This document shows positions 45,509-53,727 of a stretch of 64,000 bases of DNA, one piece after another. Source of the DNA: Pseudomonas panipatensis (GTDB lineage: Bacteria > Pseudomonadota > Gammaproteobacteria > Pseudomonadales > Pseudomonadaceae). Within the stretch, counting starts at the first letter, position 1. Each line of letters starts with the position of its first letter. Below the pieces are notes generated by a model, which had not been told where the DNA came from, made no database searches, and worked only from the letters and a program-made list of their open reading frames with translations. The stretch lies in assembly GCF_900099785.1 (NCBI RefSeq), contig NZ_FNDS01000006.1, forward strand, positions 56,047 to 120,046. The letters are read 5' to 3'. The translations under genes and the position numbers were made by a program.

Positions 45509-46483
45509 TCAGGGATAGGCGACGTAGACGTCGCTGAGCAGGTCGGCCGGCTGCGGCTTGGGATCGGCCTTGGCGCGGCGCACGGCGTCCTCGATCTGCG
45601 CCTCGACCTCGCGGTCGATGGCGTCCAGCACGGCGACCTGCACCAGGCCGGCGCGGGTGCTGCGCTCGCGGAACTGCATCAGGCAGTCGCGGGTTTCGCG
45701 GAAGTGCTTGACCTCGTCGGCGGCGCGGTAGGTCTGCGCGTCGCCCTCGAAGTGGCCGTAGTAACGGGTCAGTTTCACCTCGATCAGCGACGGCCCTTCG
45801 CCGGCGCGGGCGCGCTCGATGGCGGCGCCGGCGGCCTCGTGCACGGCGAAGAAGTCGAAGCCGTCCACCGTCACCCCGGGCATGCCGAAGCCGGCGGCGC
45901 GGTCGGCGATGTGGTCGCAGGCCACCGACCAGTTCGACGCCGTGGCTTCGGCGTAGCCGTTGTTCTCGGCGATGAACAGGCACGGCAGGTTCCACACCGA
46001 GGCCAGGTTCATGGCCTCGAACACCGCGCCCTCGTTGGAGCCGCCGTCGCCGAAGAAGGCCACCGCCACCGCGCGGTTGCCCTTGAGCTTGGCCGCCAGC
46101 GCCGCGCCGGCGGCCAGCGGTGCGCCGGCGCCGACGATGCCGTTGGCGCCGAGCATGCCCTTGGACAGGTCGGCGATGTGCATGGAGCCGCCCTTGCCCT
46201 GGCAGACGCCGGTCTTCTTGCCGTAGATCTCGGCCATCATCCCGTGCACGTCGACGCCCTTGGCGATGCAGTGGCCGTGGCCGCGGTGGGTGGAGGCGAT
46301 GCAGTCCTCATCGGTGAGGTGCGCCATGACCCCGGCGGCGGAGGCTTCCTCGCCGGCATAGAGGTGCACGAAGCCGGGAATCTCGCCGGTGGCGAATTCC
46401 ACGTGCAGGCGTTCTTCGAAGACGCGGATGGTGCGCATCACGCGGTAGGCATGCAGCAATTGCTCAGTCGAGAGTGTGGACAT
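45509..46483 (-). CDS. acoA: Acetoin dehydrogenase E1 alpha subunit AcoA
   Basis: A 324-residue TPP-binding subunit. HRGHGHCIAKG near residue 70, GKGGSMHIADLSKGMLGANGIVG near 98, and the TPP motif GDGGSNEGAVFEAMNLASVWNLPCLFIAENN (residues ~145-175) are intact. With AcoB it forms the acetoin:acceptor oxidoreductase. It overlaps the acoX end by about 20 nt and precedes acoB by 32 bp, all in one operon. Confidence 0.96.
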   Translation of the reverse strand: MSTLSTEQLLHAYRVMRTIRVFEERLHVEFATGEIPGFVHLYAGEEASAAGVMAHLTDEDCIASTHRGHGHCIAKGVDVHGMMAEIYGKKTGVCQGKGGSMHIADLSKGMLGANGIVGAGAPLAAGAALAAKLKGNRAVAVAFFGDGGSNEGAVFEAMNLASVWNLPCLFIAENNGYAEATASNWSVACDHIADRAAGFGMPGVTVDGFDFFAVHEAAGAAIERARAGEGPSLIEVKLTRYYGHFEGDAQTYRAADEVKHFRETRDCLMQFRERSTRAGLVQVAVLDAIDREVEAQIEDAVRRAKADPKPQPADLLSDVYVAYP

Positions 46484-47528
46484 CGTGTTGTTCTCCAGGG
46501 TGGTTCACGGGCTTGCCAGGAACGGCCAGCAGGCGATGGCGGGCGGCGTAGGCCAGGGCCGCCTCGACGTCGATGCTCAGCGGGCCGTCGAGTTCGAGGG
46601 TGATGGAGGGGCGGTCTGCGGCGCCGAATTCGATTTCCCGCTCGCCGTCCAGCGCCAGGGTGCCGGCGGCGAGCAGCGGGGCACGCGGCACGCCGGCCTC
46701 CAGGCTGCCGCTGGCGATCACGCCGCAGGCCTGCAGCAGGCCGGGGGCGAGCGGCGCCAGCAGCGCTTCGCCGGCCTCCGGGTGCAGGCGCAGCCAGGCG
46801 CCGCGCGGGGCCTGGCGCGACACCGGGCACCAGAGCCCGCAGAGCGCCGAGAGGCCGATGGCGTGCGGCTCGGCGAACGCCGCGTAGACCTCCGCGAGGT
46901 CCTCGGCGCGGCTGATGGCGCGGGCGCCGGTGAAGGTCAGCGGCGAGACCGCGACCTCGACCAGGGCGATCTCGTCGATCCCGCGCCGGGTCTCGCGCAC
47001 GCGCAGCCGCTTGTTGCGCCGCAGGCCGACCTCCGGCGGGATGCGCCCGCTGGCGTAGAGCCCGCCGGCGAGGCCGGCGCCGGTGGCTTCGCGCAGTTCC
47101 GGGAACGCATTGTTGGTGCCGGTGGACAGGCACAGCAGGGGGATGTCGCCGACTTCGCCGGCCACCGCCTTGTGCGTGCCGTCGCCGCCGAGCACGGCGA
47201 TCAGCGTGACCCCGCGCTCGACCAGCAGGCGCGCGGCCAGGCGGGTGTCCTCGACGCTCTGGCGCAGCGGCATGTCGAGGAACTCCAGGCGCGGCCAGTG
47301 GCTGTCGCGGGCGTGGCGGCCGCCGCTGGCCTTGAGCACGGCGGCGGCGATGCCGGTCATGTCCGGCGGCATCAGCACCGTGGCGACGCCGGTGGCGCCG
47401 AAGGCGCCGAGCAGGCGCTGCACCACGGCGGCCTTGTCGGTGCTGGAATAGAGCCCGGCGTTGGCGGTCAGGCGGCGCAGGTCGCGGCCCGAGGCGGGGT
47501 TGGCGATGATGCCGACGCGCAGGGTCAT
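46464..47528 (-). CDS. acoX: AcoX, NAD-kinase-like protein of the acetoin operon
   Basis: A 354-residue protein from ATG 47528 (MTLRVGIIANPASGRDLRRLTANAG); an in-frame ATG at 47540 is possible and neither has a strong RBS. It has the ATP-NAD kinase-like elements IAVLGGDGTHKAV and LCLSTGTNNAFPEL. AcoX is found at the head of aco operons in several bacteria and its role is unsettled. First gene after the sigma-54 promoter; its end overlaps acoA. Confidence 0.93.
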   Translation of the reverse strand: MTLRVGIIANPASGRDLRRLTANAGLYSSTDKAAVVQRLLGAFGATGVATVLMPPDMTGIAAAVLKASGGRHARDSHWPRLEFLDMPLRQSVEDTRLAARLLVERGVTLIAVLGGDGTHKAVAGEVGDIPLLCLSTGTNNAFPELREATGAGLAGGLYASGRIPPEVGLRRNKRLRVRETRRGIDEIALVEVAVSPLTFTGARAISRAEDLAEVYAAFAEPHAIGLSALCGLWCPVSRQAPRGAWLRLHPEAGEALLAPLAPGLLQACGVIASGSLEAGVPRAPLLAAGTLALDGEREIEFGAADRPSITLELDGPLSIDVEAALAYAARHRLLAVPGKPVNHPGEQHDVHTLD

Positions 47529-47630
47529 GGCGCGGGGCATCCGCGGGGCAGGCGGACAGGGAGCATGGCGGACCTCTTCTTGTTGTTGTTCTGCGGGCCT
47601 GCTCGACGGCGGCCCGTTGCCAGGGCGTGA

Positions 47631-47645
47631 GCAAGGCCGGTGCCA
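47631..47645 (-). promoter_or_regulatory. Sigma-54 promoter of acoX-acoA-acoB-acoC-bdh
   Basis: Minus-strand TGGCACCGGCCTTGC fits the RpoN consensus TGGCAC-N5-TTGC with the GG and GC doublets at -24/-12 spacing. It lies about 100 bp before acoX and would start transcription near 47619. The neighbouring AcoR is a sigma-54 activator. Confidence 0.88.
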
Positions 47646-47724
47646 GGTCGCTGTGGCAACGCCGCCAAGGGCCGCCGCAGAGCGCTTGCCGGCCAGGCGC
47701 GGGCGGCATGCCGCGTGGCCCGGC

Positions 47725-47784
47725 TGAGACGGCGGATTTCACCGGACGCGGCGTTGCGGCGAGACGCTGAGACGCTCCGTCTCA
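47725..47784. promoter_or_regulatory. Candidate AcoR upstream activating sites
   Basis: A perfect inverted repeat TGAGACG-CTC-CGTCTCA lies at 47768-47784, with further GAGACG half-sites at 47726 and 47761. They are 80-155 bp upstream of the sigma-54 promoter, the usual place for enhancer binding, and just before acoR. Assignment to AcoR is inference from position and symmetry. Confidence 0.65.
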
Positions 47785-47877
47785 TTCGCCCACCGGCCAT
47801 CCCCTGTGCTTGTCCGGATGTCGAGGCGGGTCTTAAATGGTCGCCACAACAACAACGAAACGAGCCGCGGAGGCCCC

Positions 47878-49761
47878 ATGCTGCCTGCCAACTCGAAAGC
47901 CCACGTGGACTGTGTCAGCCGCGTGCTGCGCAACGCCGGACGCTTGCCTGACGCGCCGGTGCCTGAGTTGATCCTCGACTCCTGGCGGCGCTCGATGGAT
48001 GAATTCCGCCTCGACCCCGGATCGCTGCAAGGCCCGCGCATCCTCAGCCAGGACTTGCTGCGGGAGTGCCGCGAGCGCGCCGAGAGCTTCCTGCGCATCG
48101 CCGGCGAGGAAGTCTCGCGGCTGCACGGACGGGTGCGCGGCGCCGATTACTGCGTGCTGCTCACCGACGCCCAGGGGCGCACCATCGATTACCGGGTGGA
48201 AGCGGCGATCCGCAGCGACTGCCGACGCGCCGGGCTGTACCTGGGCACCTGCTGGTCGGAGGGCGAGGAGGGCACCTGCGGGGTGGCCGCGGTGCTGACC
48301 AACGGCGTGCCAGTCACGGTGCACAAGCGCGACCACTTCCGCGCCGCCTTCATTGGCCTGACCTGCTCGGCGGCGCCGGTGTTCGATCCCCAGGGCGGAC
48401 TGCTCGGGGTGCTCGACGTGTCGGCGGTGGAGTCGCCCGACGATCGCCGCAGCCAGCACCTGATCCGGCAGATGGTGGTGCAGAGCGCGCGGGAAATCGA
48501 AAACGCCTTCTTCATGCACAGCACCCGCGGCCAATGGGTGCTGCGCGCCCATGCCGCGCCGGGCTATGTCGATAGCCAGCCGGATTACCTGTTCGCCTGG
48601 GACAACGACGGCCGCGTGCTGGCGCTCAACCCGGCGGCGCGGCGCTACCTGCTGCAGCGCCACGGGCAACTGCCGCGGCACATCGGCGAGGTCTTCGAGC
48701 TGGATGCCTTGCGCGCCGCCGGCGACGCCAGCCCGACACGCCTGCCCGGCCATGAACTGCACGTACGCCTGAGCGCGCCACGGCGGGCGGTGAGCGTGGC
48801 GCTGGCGGCCGGCGACGGCGCCGAACTCGATCCGCGTATCGCCGAAAACCTGCGCCTGGCGGTGCGGGTCAAGGACCGCCAACTGCCCTTGCTGATCCAT
48901 GGCGAGACGGGCGCCGGCAAGGAGGTCTTCGCCCGCCAGGTGCACGAAGCCAGCGCGCGCCGTGACAAGCCCTTCGTCGCGCTGAACTGCGCGGCCATCC
49001 CGGAAAGCCTGATCGAGAGCGAGCTGTTCGGCTATGTCGCCGGGGCCTTCACCGGGGCTTCCGGCAAGGGCATGCGCGGGCTGCTGCAGCAGGCCGATGG
49101 CGGCACCCTGTTCCTCGATGAGATCGGCGACATGCCGCTGGCCCTGCAAACCCGCCTGCTGCGCGTGCTCGCCGAGGGCGAGGTGGCGCCGCTCGGCGCG
49201 GCACGGCGGCAGGCGGTGGACATCCAGGTGATCTGCGCCAGCCACCGTGACCTGGCGGCGCTGGTGGCCGCCGGAGCGTTCCGCGAAGACCTGTACTTCC
49301 GCCTCAGCGGCGCGCGTTTCGAGCTGCCGCCGCTGCGCGAACGCAGCGACAAGCTGGCGCTGATCCGCCGTCTGCTCGACGAAGAAGCGACGCGCTGCGG
49401 CCTGCGCCTGGGCCTCGGCGGCGCCGCCCTGGAATGCCTGCTCGGCTACCGCTGGCCGGGCAACGTGCGCCAGCTACGCCATGTGCTGCGCTACGCCTGC
49501 GCCATCTGCGGCGGCGACAGCATCCACCTCGACGACCTGCCGCCGGACGTGCGTGGCGAGACACCGGCGCTGGCCGAGTCGGACCACGCCGATTGCCCGG
49601 AACGGCAGAGCCTGCTCGACGCCCTGGTGCGCCACCGCTGGAAGCCCGGCCCGGCGGCCCAGGCCCTGGGGATCTCGCGGGCGACCCTGTACCGGCGGGT
49701 CAACCAGCACGGCATCGAGATGCCCGGCAAGCGCCGCGGCCAGGCGCCGGGGCCGCGCTAG
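47878..49761 (+). CDS. acoR: AcoR, sigma-54-dependent activator of acetoin catabolism
   Basis: A 627-residue enhancer-binding protein. N-terminal GAF-like sensor (residues ~1-200, with YCVLLTDAQGRTIDYR and GTCWSEGEEGTCGVAAVLTNG), a PAS-like linker (~230-300), the AAA+ domain with Walker A GETGAGKE, the sigma-54 contact loop GAFTGAS, Walker B GGTLFLDEIGD, and a C-terminal Fis-type HTH (AAQALGISRATLYRRVNQHG). ATG 47878 has GGAGG 5 nt before. Divergent from the aco operon it should activate in response to acetoin. Confidence 0.96.
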   Translation: MLPANSKAHVDCVSRVLRNAGRLPDAPVPELILDSWRRSMDEFRLDPGSLQGPRILSQDLLRECRERAESFLRIAGEEVSRLHGRVRGADYCVLLTDAQGRTIDYRVEAAIRSDCRRAGLYLGTCWSEGEEGTCGVAAVLTNGVPVTVHKRDHFRAAFIGLTCSAAPVFDPQGGLLGVLDVSAVESPDDRRSQHLIRQMVVQSAREIENAFFMHSTRGQWVLRAHAAPGYVDSQPDYLFAWDNDGRVLALNPAARRYLLQRHGQLPRHIGEVFELDALRAAGDASPTRLPGHELHVRLSAPRRAVSVALAAGDGAELDPRIAENLRLAVRVKDRQLPLLIHGETGAGKEVFARQVHEASARRDKPFVALNCAAIPESLIESELFGYVAGAFTGASGKGMRGLLQQADGGTLFLDEIGDMPLALQTRLLRVLAEGEVAPLGAARRQAVDIQVICASHRDLAALVAAGAFREDLYFRLSGARFELPPLRERSDKLALIRRLLDEEATRCGLRLGLGGAALECLLGYRWPGNVRQLRHVLRYACAICGGDSIHLDDLPPDVRGETPALAESDHADCPERQSLLDALVRHRWKPGPAAQALGISRATLYRRVNQHGIEMPGKRRGQAPGPR

Positions 49762-49780
49762 CCATCGCCTGCCGCTCGCC

Positions 49781-50527
49781 TCAGGCCAGCCTGCCGAGCT
49801 TGATGGTCAGCGGCCAGTCGATGGCGCGGCTCGGCGCGTCGCCCCAGGCGGCTTGCAGTTCGTCGCGCAACGCCTGCACCGGGTCTTGCGCCGTGGCCTG
49901 GCGGTAGCTGGCCACCGCCGACCAGCTGTAGAGGTAGTCGATCAGACGCTGGAAGTCCCATTGCGCCTGCAGGGCGAATGGCGGCGTGGCGACCTGCGCG
50001 AAGGGGAAGGGCAGGGTCGCGTAGCCGCTTTCCACGTGCTGGCGCTCCGGCGCCCAGTAGGGCCCGACGATGTCGTGGTAGAGCCGGCGGATCAGCGCGT
50101 CCAGGCGCGGCTCGATGTTCAGCAGGTTGTAGGAGATCACCGCCAGCAGCGCGCCGGGGCGGGAGACGCGGCGCACTTCGGCGTAGAAGCGCTCGACGTC
50201 GAACCAGTGCAGGGCCTGGGCGACCAGGGTCAGGTCGACGCTGGCGGTGGCCAGCGAAGTGCTTTCCGCCGCCTCGCAGCGGTAGTCGATATTCGCCTGG
50301 CGCGGCGCCTGTCGTAGCTGCTGGGCGTTGATGTCGGTGGCCACCACCTGCTCGAAGTGCCGGGCCAGGTCGAGGCTGGCCTGGCCGGAGCCGCAGCCGC
50401 AGTCCCAGGCCAGGCGGGTGCCCGGCGCCACCTCGGCGAGCCAGGCGAAGAGCGCCGGGTCGTAGGTCGGGCGCCCGGCGCGGTAGGCGTCGGCCTGCTG
50501 GCTGAACAGGTGGCGGGTGTCGGTCAT
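49781..50527 (-). CDS. SAM-dependent methyltransferase (trans-aconitate methyltransferase-like)
   Basis: A 248-residue class I methyltransferase. MTDTRHLFSQQADAYRAGRPTYDPALFAWLAE opens it, motif I is LAWDCGCGSGQASLDLARHF, then VVATDINAQQLRQA, SVDLTLVAQALHWFDVERFYAEVRRVSRPGALLAVISYN. The pattern FSxQAxxYxxxRPxYP and the HWFD element are common to a broad family of unknown-substrate enzymes (yeast Crg1/Trm9-like group). Start at 50527 set by family length. Convergent with acoR, 19 bp between stops. Confidence 0.9.
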   Translation of the reverse strand: MTDTRHLFSQQADAYRAGRPTYDPALFAWLAEVAPGTRLAWDCGCGSGQASLDLARHFEQVVATDINAQQLRQAPRQANIDYRCEAAESTSLATASVDLTLVAQALHWFDVERFYAEVRRVSRPGALLAVISYNLLNIEPRLDALIRRLYHDIVGPYWAPERQHVESGYATLPFPFAQVATPPFALQAQWDFQRLIDYLYSWSAVASYRQATAQDPVQALRDELQAAWGDAPSRAIDWPLTIKLGRLA

Positions 50528-50604
50528 GGAGGCGCTCCTGTGGCGGTCGCGGAAGCCCCCAAGGTGCCGCCGCGCGGCGGGCGATGCCAGTTGCGCGAAT
50601 GCAT

Positions 50605-52068
50605 TCAGTGCTCGCCACGGCGCCCGCTGTGGCGCCGCAGCCAGGACAGCAGGCCACGCTTCGCCACCCGCGCCGGCGGTTCCACCAGCAGCGCGGCGCT
50701 GGCCTGCTGGCGGTAGTCGAGCAGCCGCGCCATGGCCTCGGCGATTTCCTGGCGCGCTTCCAGGCAGGGTTGCAGGGCATCGCGTTCGATGCGATAGAGG
50801 CGGCCGTCGCTGAGCGCCGAGAAGCGTGCCTGCCAGCCACGGCGGTCGAGCACGCCGGCCTCGCCGATGACCTCGCCAGGCCCCATGCGGCCGGCTTCGA
50901 GATCGCCGTCGGCGCGTGGCAGGCTGACGCTGACCACGCCGGCGTCGATGATCAGCAGGTCGTCGCTGACCTCGCCGATCTCCAGCAGCACCTGACCGGC
51001 CTTGAACGGCTGCGCGCGCATATGCCCGCTGAGGGCGTCGCGTTCCGCTTCGCCCAGGGCGGCGAACAGCGGCGACTGGTCGAGCAGCATGCGTGCGCGC
51101 TCCACCTTGGGTTGCGCGCTTTGCGCCTCGGGCAGGCTGAGCTGGGCGATGCCGGCCGCCTGCAAGTGTCGGTAGGCGAGGTCGTAGAGCTGGTTGCGCA
51201 CCTCGCGCTTGTCGTCCATGAGCGCGACGTAGCCGCTCATCTCGTACTCCACGCCGTTGCCGTTGGACTTGCGGATGCCGACGCTCGGCGCCGGCTGCCC
51301 GAGCAGCAGGCGGCAGCCGCGCAGGGCGCACTGCAGGGCCTCGATCACCGCTTGCGGGCGCACCAGCGGACTGATTTCCAGGCTCATGCTGACGCCGTAT
51401 AGATTCGCCGGCCGGCTCAGGTTGAGCAGCTTGGCCTTGGCCGCCAGCGAGTTGGGAATCACCGCCAGGCTGCCCTGGGCGGTCTGCAGGTAGGTGGAGC
51501 GCCAGTCGATCTCCACCACCCGGCCTTCGGTGCCGTCGATGGCAATCCAGTCATCCAGTTGGTAGGGCTTGGTGGTGTTGAGGATGATCCCGGAGAACAC
51601 GTCGCTGAGGGTGCTCTGCAACGCCAGGCCGAGGACGATGGCGACCACCCCAGAGGTGGCCAGCAGCCCCTTCACCGGCAGGTCCAGCACATAGCCGGCG
51701 GCGGCGATCACCGCGATCAGGAAGATCAGCGCGCCTATCACTTCCTGCAACAGCCGTCCGGCGTGGCCGACCCGTTGCAGCAGCAGGGCGCCGATCAATA
51801 CCGTCAGGCAGCGCGCGCCGAACAGCCACCACATGATCTGCAGGGCGGTGGCCACCAGGTGGCTGGCCAGGTCCTCGCTCCAGGGCGCCTGGCCCAGCGG
51901 GTTCATGCCGACGTTGAACAGCAGCAGGCTGAACAGCAGGAAGCTGCCCAGGCGCGTCACCAGGCGCCAGCCGATGGGCCCCTCGGCCAGCACGCGCCAG
52001 AGCGATAGGTCGAGCAGCAACAGGCAGGGCGCGAGAAACAGCGGGTGGGCGGTGAGCAGGGCGGGCAT
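50605..52068 (-). CDS. MscS-family channel with cyclic-nucleotide-binding domain
   Basis: A 487-residue membrane protein. The N-terminal half has about five hydrophobic segments, then the pore helix region GLLATSGVVAIVLGLALQSTLSDVFSGIILN and the MscS beta domain (WIAIDGTEGRVVEIDWRSTYLQTAQGSLAVIPNSLAAKAKLLNLSRP). From about residue 340 a cyclic-nucleotide-binding domain follows (LFAALGEAERDALSGHMRAQPFKAGQVLLEIGEVSDDLLIIDAGVVSVSL, GPGEVIGEAGVLDRR). The RAxx phosphate-binding element appears degenerate, so nucleotide binding is unproven. Terminal basic tail. Confidence 0.92.
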   Translation of the reverse strand: MPALLTAHPLFLAPCLLLLDLSLWRVLAEGPIGWRLVTRLGSFLLFSLLLFNVGMNPLGQAPWSEDLASHLVATALQIMWWLFGARCLTVLIGALLLQRVGHAGRLLQEVIGALIFLIAVIAAAGYVLDLPVKGLLATSGVVAIVLGLALQSTLSDVFSGIILNTTKPYQLDDWIAIDGTEGRVVEIDWRSTYLQTAQGSLAVIPNSLAAKAKLLNLSRPANLYGVSMSLEISPLVRPQAVIEALQCALRGCRLLLGQPAPSVGIRKSNGNGVEYEMSGYVALMDDKREVRNQLYDLAYRHLQAAGIAQLSLPEAQSAQPKVERARMLLDQSPLFAALGEAERDALSGHMRAQPFKAGQVLLEIGEVSDDLLIIDAGVVSVSLPRADGDLEAGRMGPGEVIGEAGVLDRRGWQARFSALSDGRLYRIERDALQPCLEARQEIAEAMARLLDYRQQASAALLVEPPARVAKRGLLSWLRRHSGRRGEH

Positions 52069-52250
52069 CGCGGGTCTCCATGGGCGCGGGCCTTAAGAAG
52101 ATGGCACAGGTTGCGGGTGTTTTGCCGGCGCGCGTGCGGCGGATGACGCCGCCAGGGGGAACGGCTATTGGCTTGCCTGACCGCGCTCGGCCTGGGTGAT
52201 GGCGCTCGCGGCGCTATGCGCCCGACGGGATACGGGAGGGGTGCCGGCAT

Positions 52251-52290
52251 AAAAAAGCCCCGCGGCCAGGAGCTTCAGACCGCAGGGCTA
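52251..52290 (-). terminator. Terminator of mexE-mexF-oprN
   Basis: Minus strand: AGCCCTGCGG pairs with CCGCGGGGCT (one G-T pair) around a 14-nt loop, followed by six T. It lies about 40 bp after the oprN stop. Confidence 0.8.
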
Positions 52291-52329
52291 CAAAGGCCGG
52301 TGTTTCGGCCGGGGAGGTGGAAACGCGGG

Positions 52330-53727
52330 TCAGGCCGCCGGTGGCGGCTGCCAGCCGCCGCCGAGGGCTTTGTAGATGGCCACGATGCCGCGGTAGACCT
52401 CCACCTCGGCCTGGGCCTGGGCGTCTTCGGCGGCCAATTGCTCGCGCTCGGCGTCGAGCAGGTTGAGGAAGTCCAGGGTGCCTTCGCGGTACTGCACGCC
52501 GGCCAGTTCGGCGGCCTTGCGGCTGGCCTCGGACTGCCGCACCAGCACGCGCATGCGCTGCTGGCGCTTGCCGTAGTCGCTGAAGGCGTTGGACGACTCT
52601 TCCAGGGCCAGCAGGACCTGCTGCTCGTAGGTCGCCAGGGCGCCGTCGGCGTCGGCCTTGGCGGCACGCAGGCGGGCGCGCACGCTGCCCAGGTCGAAGG
52701 CCGCCCAGGTGATGCTCGGGCTCAGGCTCCAGGCGTTGGCGGCGGCGGAGCCGATCTGCGAACCGCGGCCGGCGGTGAAGCCGAGGAAGCCTCCGAGGCT
52801 GACCTGCGGGAAGAGGTCGGCGGTGGCCACGCCGACAGTCGCGGTGGCGGCGGCCAGGCGGCGCTCGGCGGCCTGCACGTCGGGGCGGCGGTGCAGCAAC
52901 TGGGTCGGATCGCCGATCGGCAGGGCCTTGGCGATGGCCGGCAGTTTCTTCGCCGAGAGGTCCACCGTGAGCTGTTCCGGGCGCTGGCCGAGGAGGGTGG
53001 CGATGCGGTTGCGCTGGCGCACTTCCTCGGCCTGCAGTTGCGGCAGGCTGGCTTCGGTGGCGGCCAGGCGCGCTTCGGCGCGCTGCACGTCCAGTTCATT
53101 GCCGACGCCGTTGTCGCGCAGTTGCACGGTCAGGTCACGCGACTCGCGCTGGTTCTTCAGGTTGCTGCGGGCGATGTCCTCGCGCAGTTGCGCGCCTCGC
53201 AACTGCCCGTAGGCATCGGCCAGTTCGGCGATCAGGCTGACCTGCAGTTGTTGCAGGTCGGCCACCGTGGCCTGGCTCAGGGCGTCGCTGGCTTCCAGCT
53301 CGCGGCGCACCCGGCCGAACAGATCGACTTCCCAGATCATGTCCAGGCCCAGGTCATAGCGTTCCTGGTTGACCCGGTCGGTGGTCTGGCCGGGCACCTG
53401 GCCCTTGCCGATCGTGGAGGAGGCGCTGCTGGTCACCGTCGGGAAGCGGTTGTTGGCGACGTCGTCGCGGATCGCCCGCGAGGCCAGCACGCGGTCGTAG
53501 GCCACGCGCAGCTCGCGGTTTTCCTTGAGCGCCTGTTGCACCAGTTGCGCCAGGGTCGGGTCATCGAACTGTTGCCACCAGGCGTCTTCGAAGCGCGTGC
53601 GGTCGTAGCCGCCGGCCTGGGTATCGAGCTGCGCCGGCGCGGTGGCGGGCTGCTTGTAGTCCGGGCCGACCATGCAGGCGCTCAGGCTCAGGGCCAGCAG
53701 CGCCGGGGCGAGGAGTTGCGGTTTCAT
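52330..53727 (-). CDS. oprN: Outer membrane efflux lipoprotein OprN
   Basis: A 465-residue TolC-like outer membrane factor. Lipobox SLSAC with Cys18 after the signal, then MVGPDYKQP. Two outer-membrane-efflux repeats with long helices (LAQLVQQALKENRELRVAYDRVLASRA; DGVLAT-like ALATYEQQVLLALEESSNAFSDYG). It is the exit duct for MexEF. ATG overlaps the mexF stop by 4 nt. Close similarity to OprN of P. aeruginosa is my recollection. Confidence 0.94.
   Translation of the reverse strand: MKPQLLAPALLALSLSACMVGPDYKQPATAPAQLDTQAGGYDRTRFEDAWWQQFDDPTLAQLVQQALKENRELRVAYDRVLASRAIRDDVANNRFPTVTSSASSTIGKGQVPGQTTDRVNQERYDLGLDMIWEVDLFGRVRRELEASDALSQATVADLQQLQVSLIAELADAYGQLRGAQLREDIARSNLKNQRESRDLTVQLRDNGVGNELDVQRAEARLAATEASLPQLQAEEVRQRNRIATLLGQRPEQLTVDLSAKKLPAIAKALPIGDPTQLLHRRPDVQAAERRLAAATATVGVATADLFPQVSLGGFLGFTAGRGSQIGSAAANAWSLSPSITWAAFDLGSVRARLRAAKADADGALATYEQQVLLALEESSNAFSDYGKRQQRMRVLVRQSEASRKAAELAGVQYREGTLDFLNLLDAEREQLAAEDAQAQAEVEVYRGIVAIYKALGGGWQPPPAA

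Noticed and set aside
48189..48524. Minus-strand frames inside acoR
   Set aside because: Shadows of a confidently assigned regulator gene.
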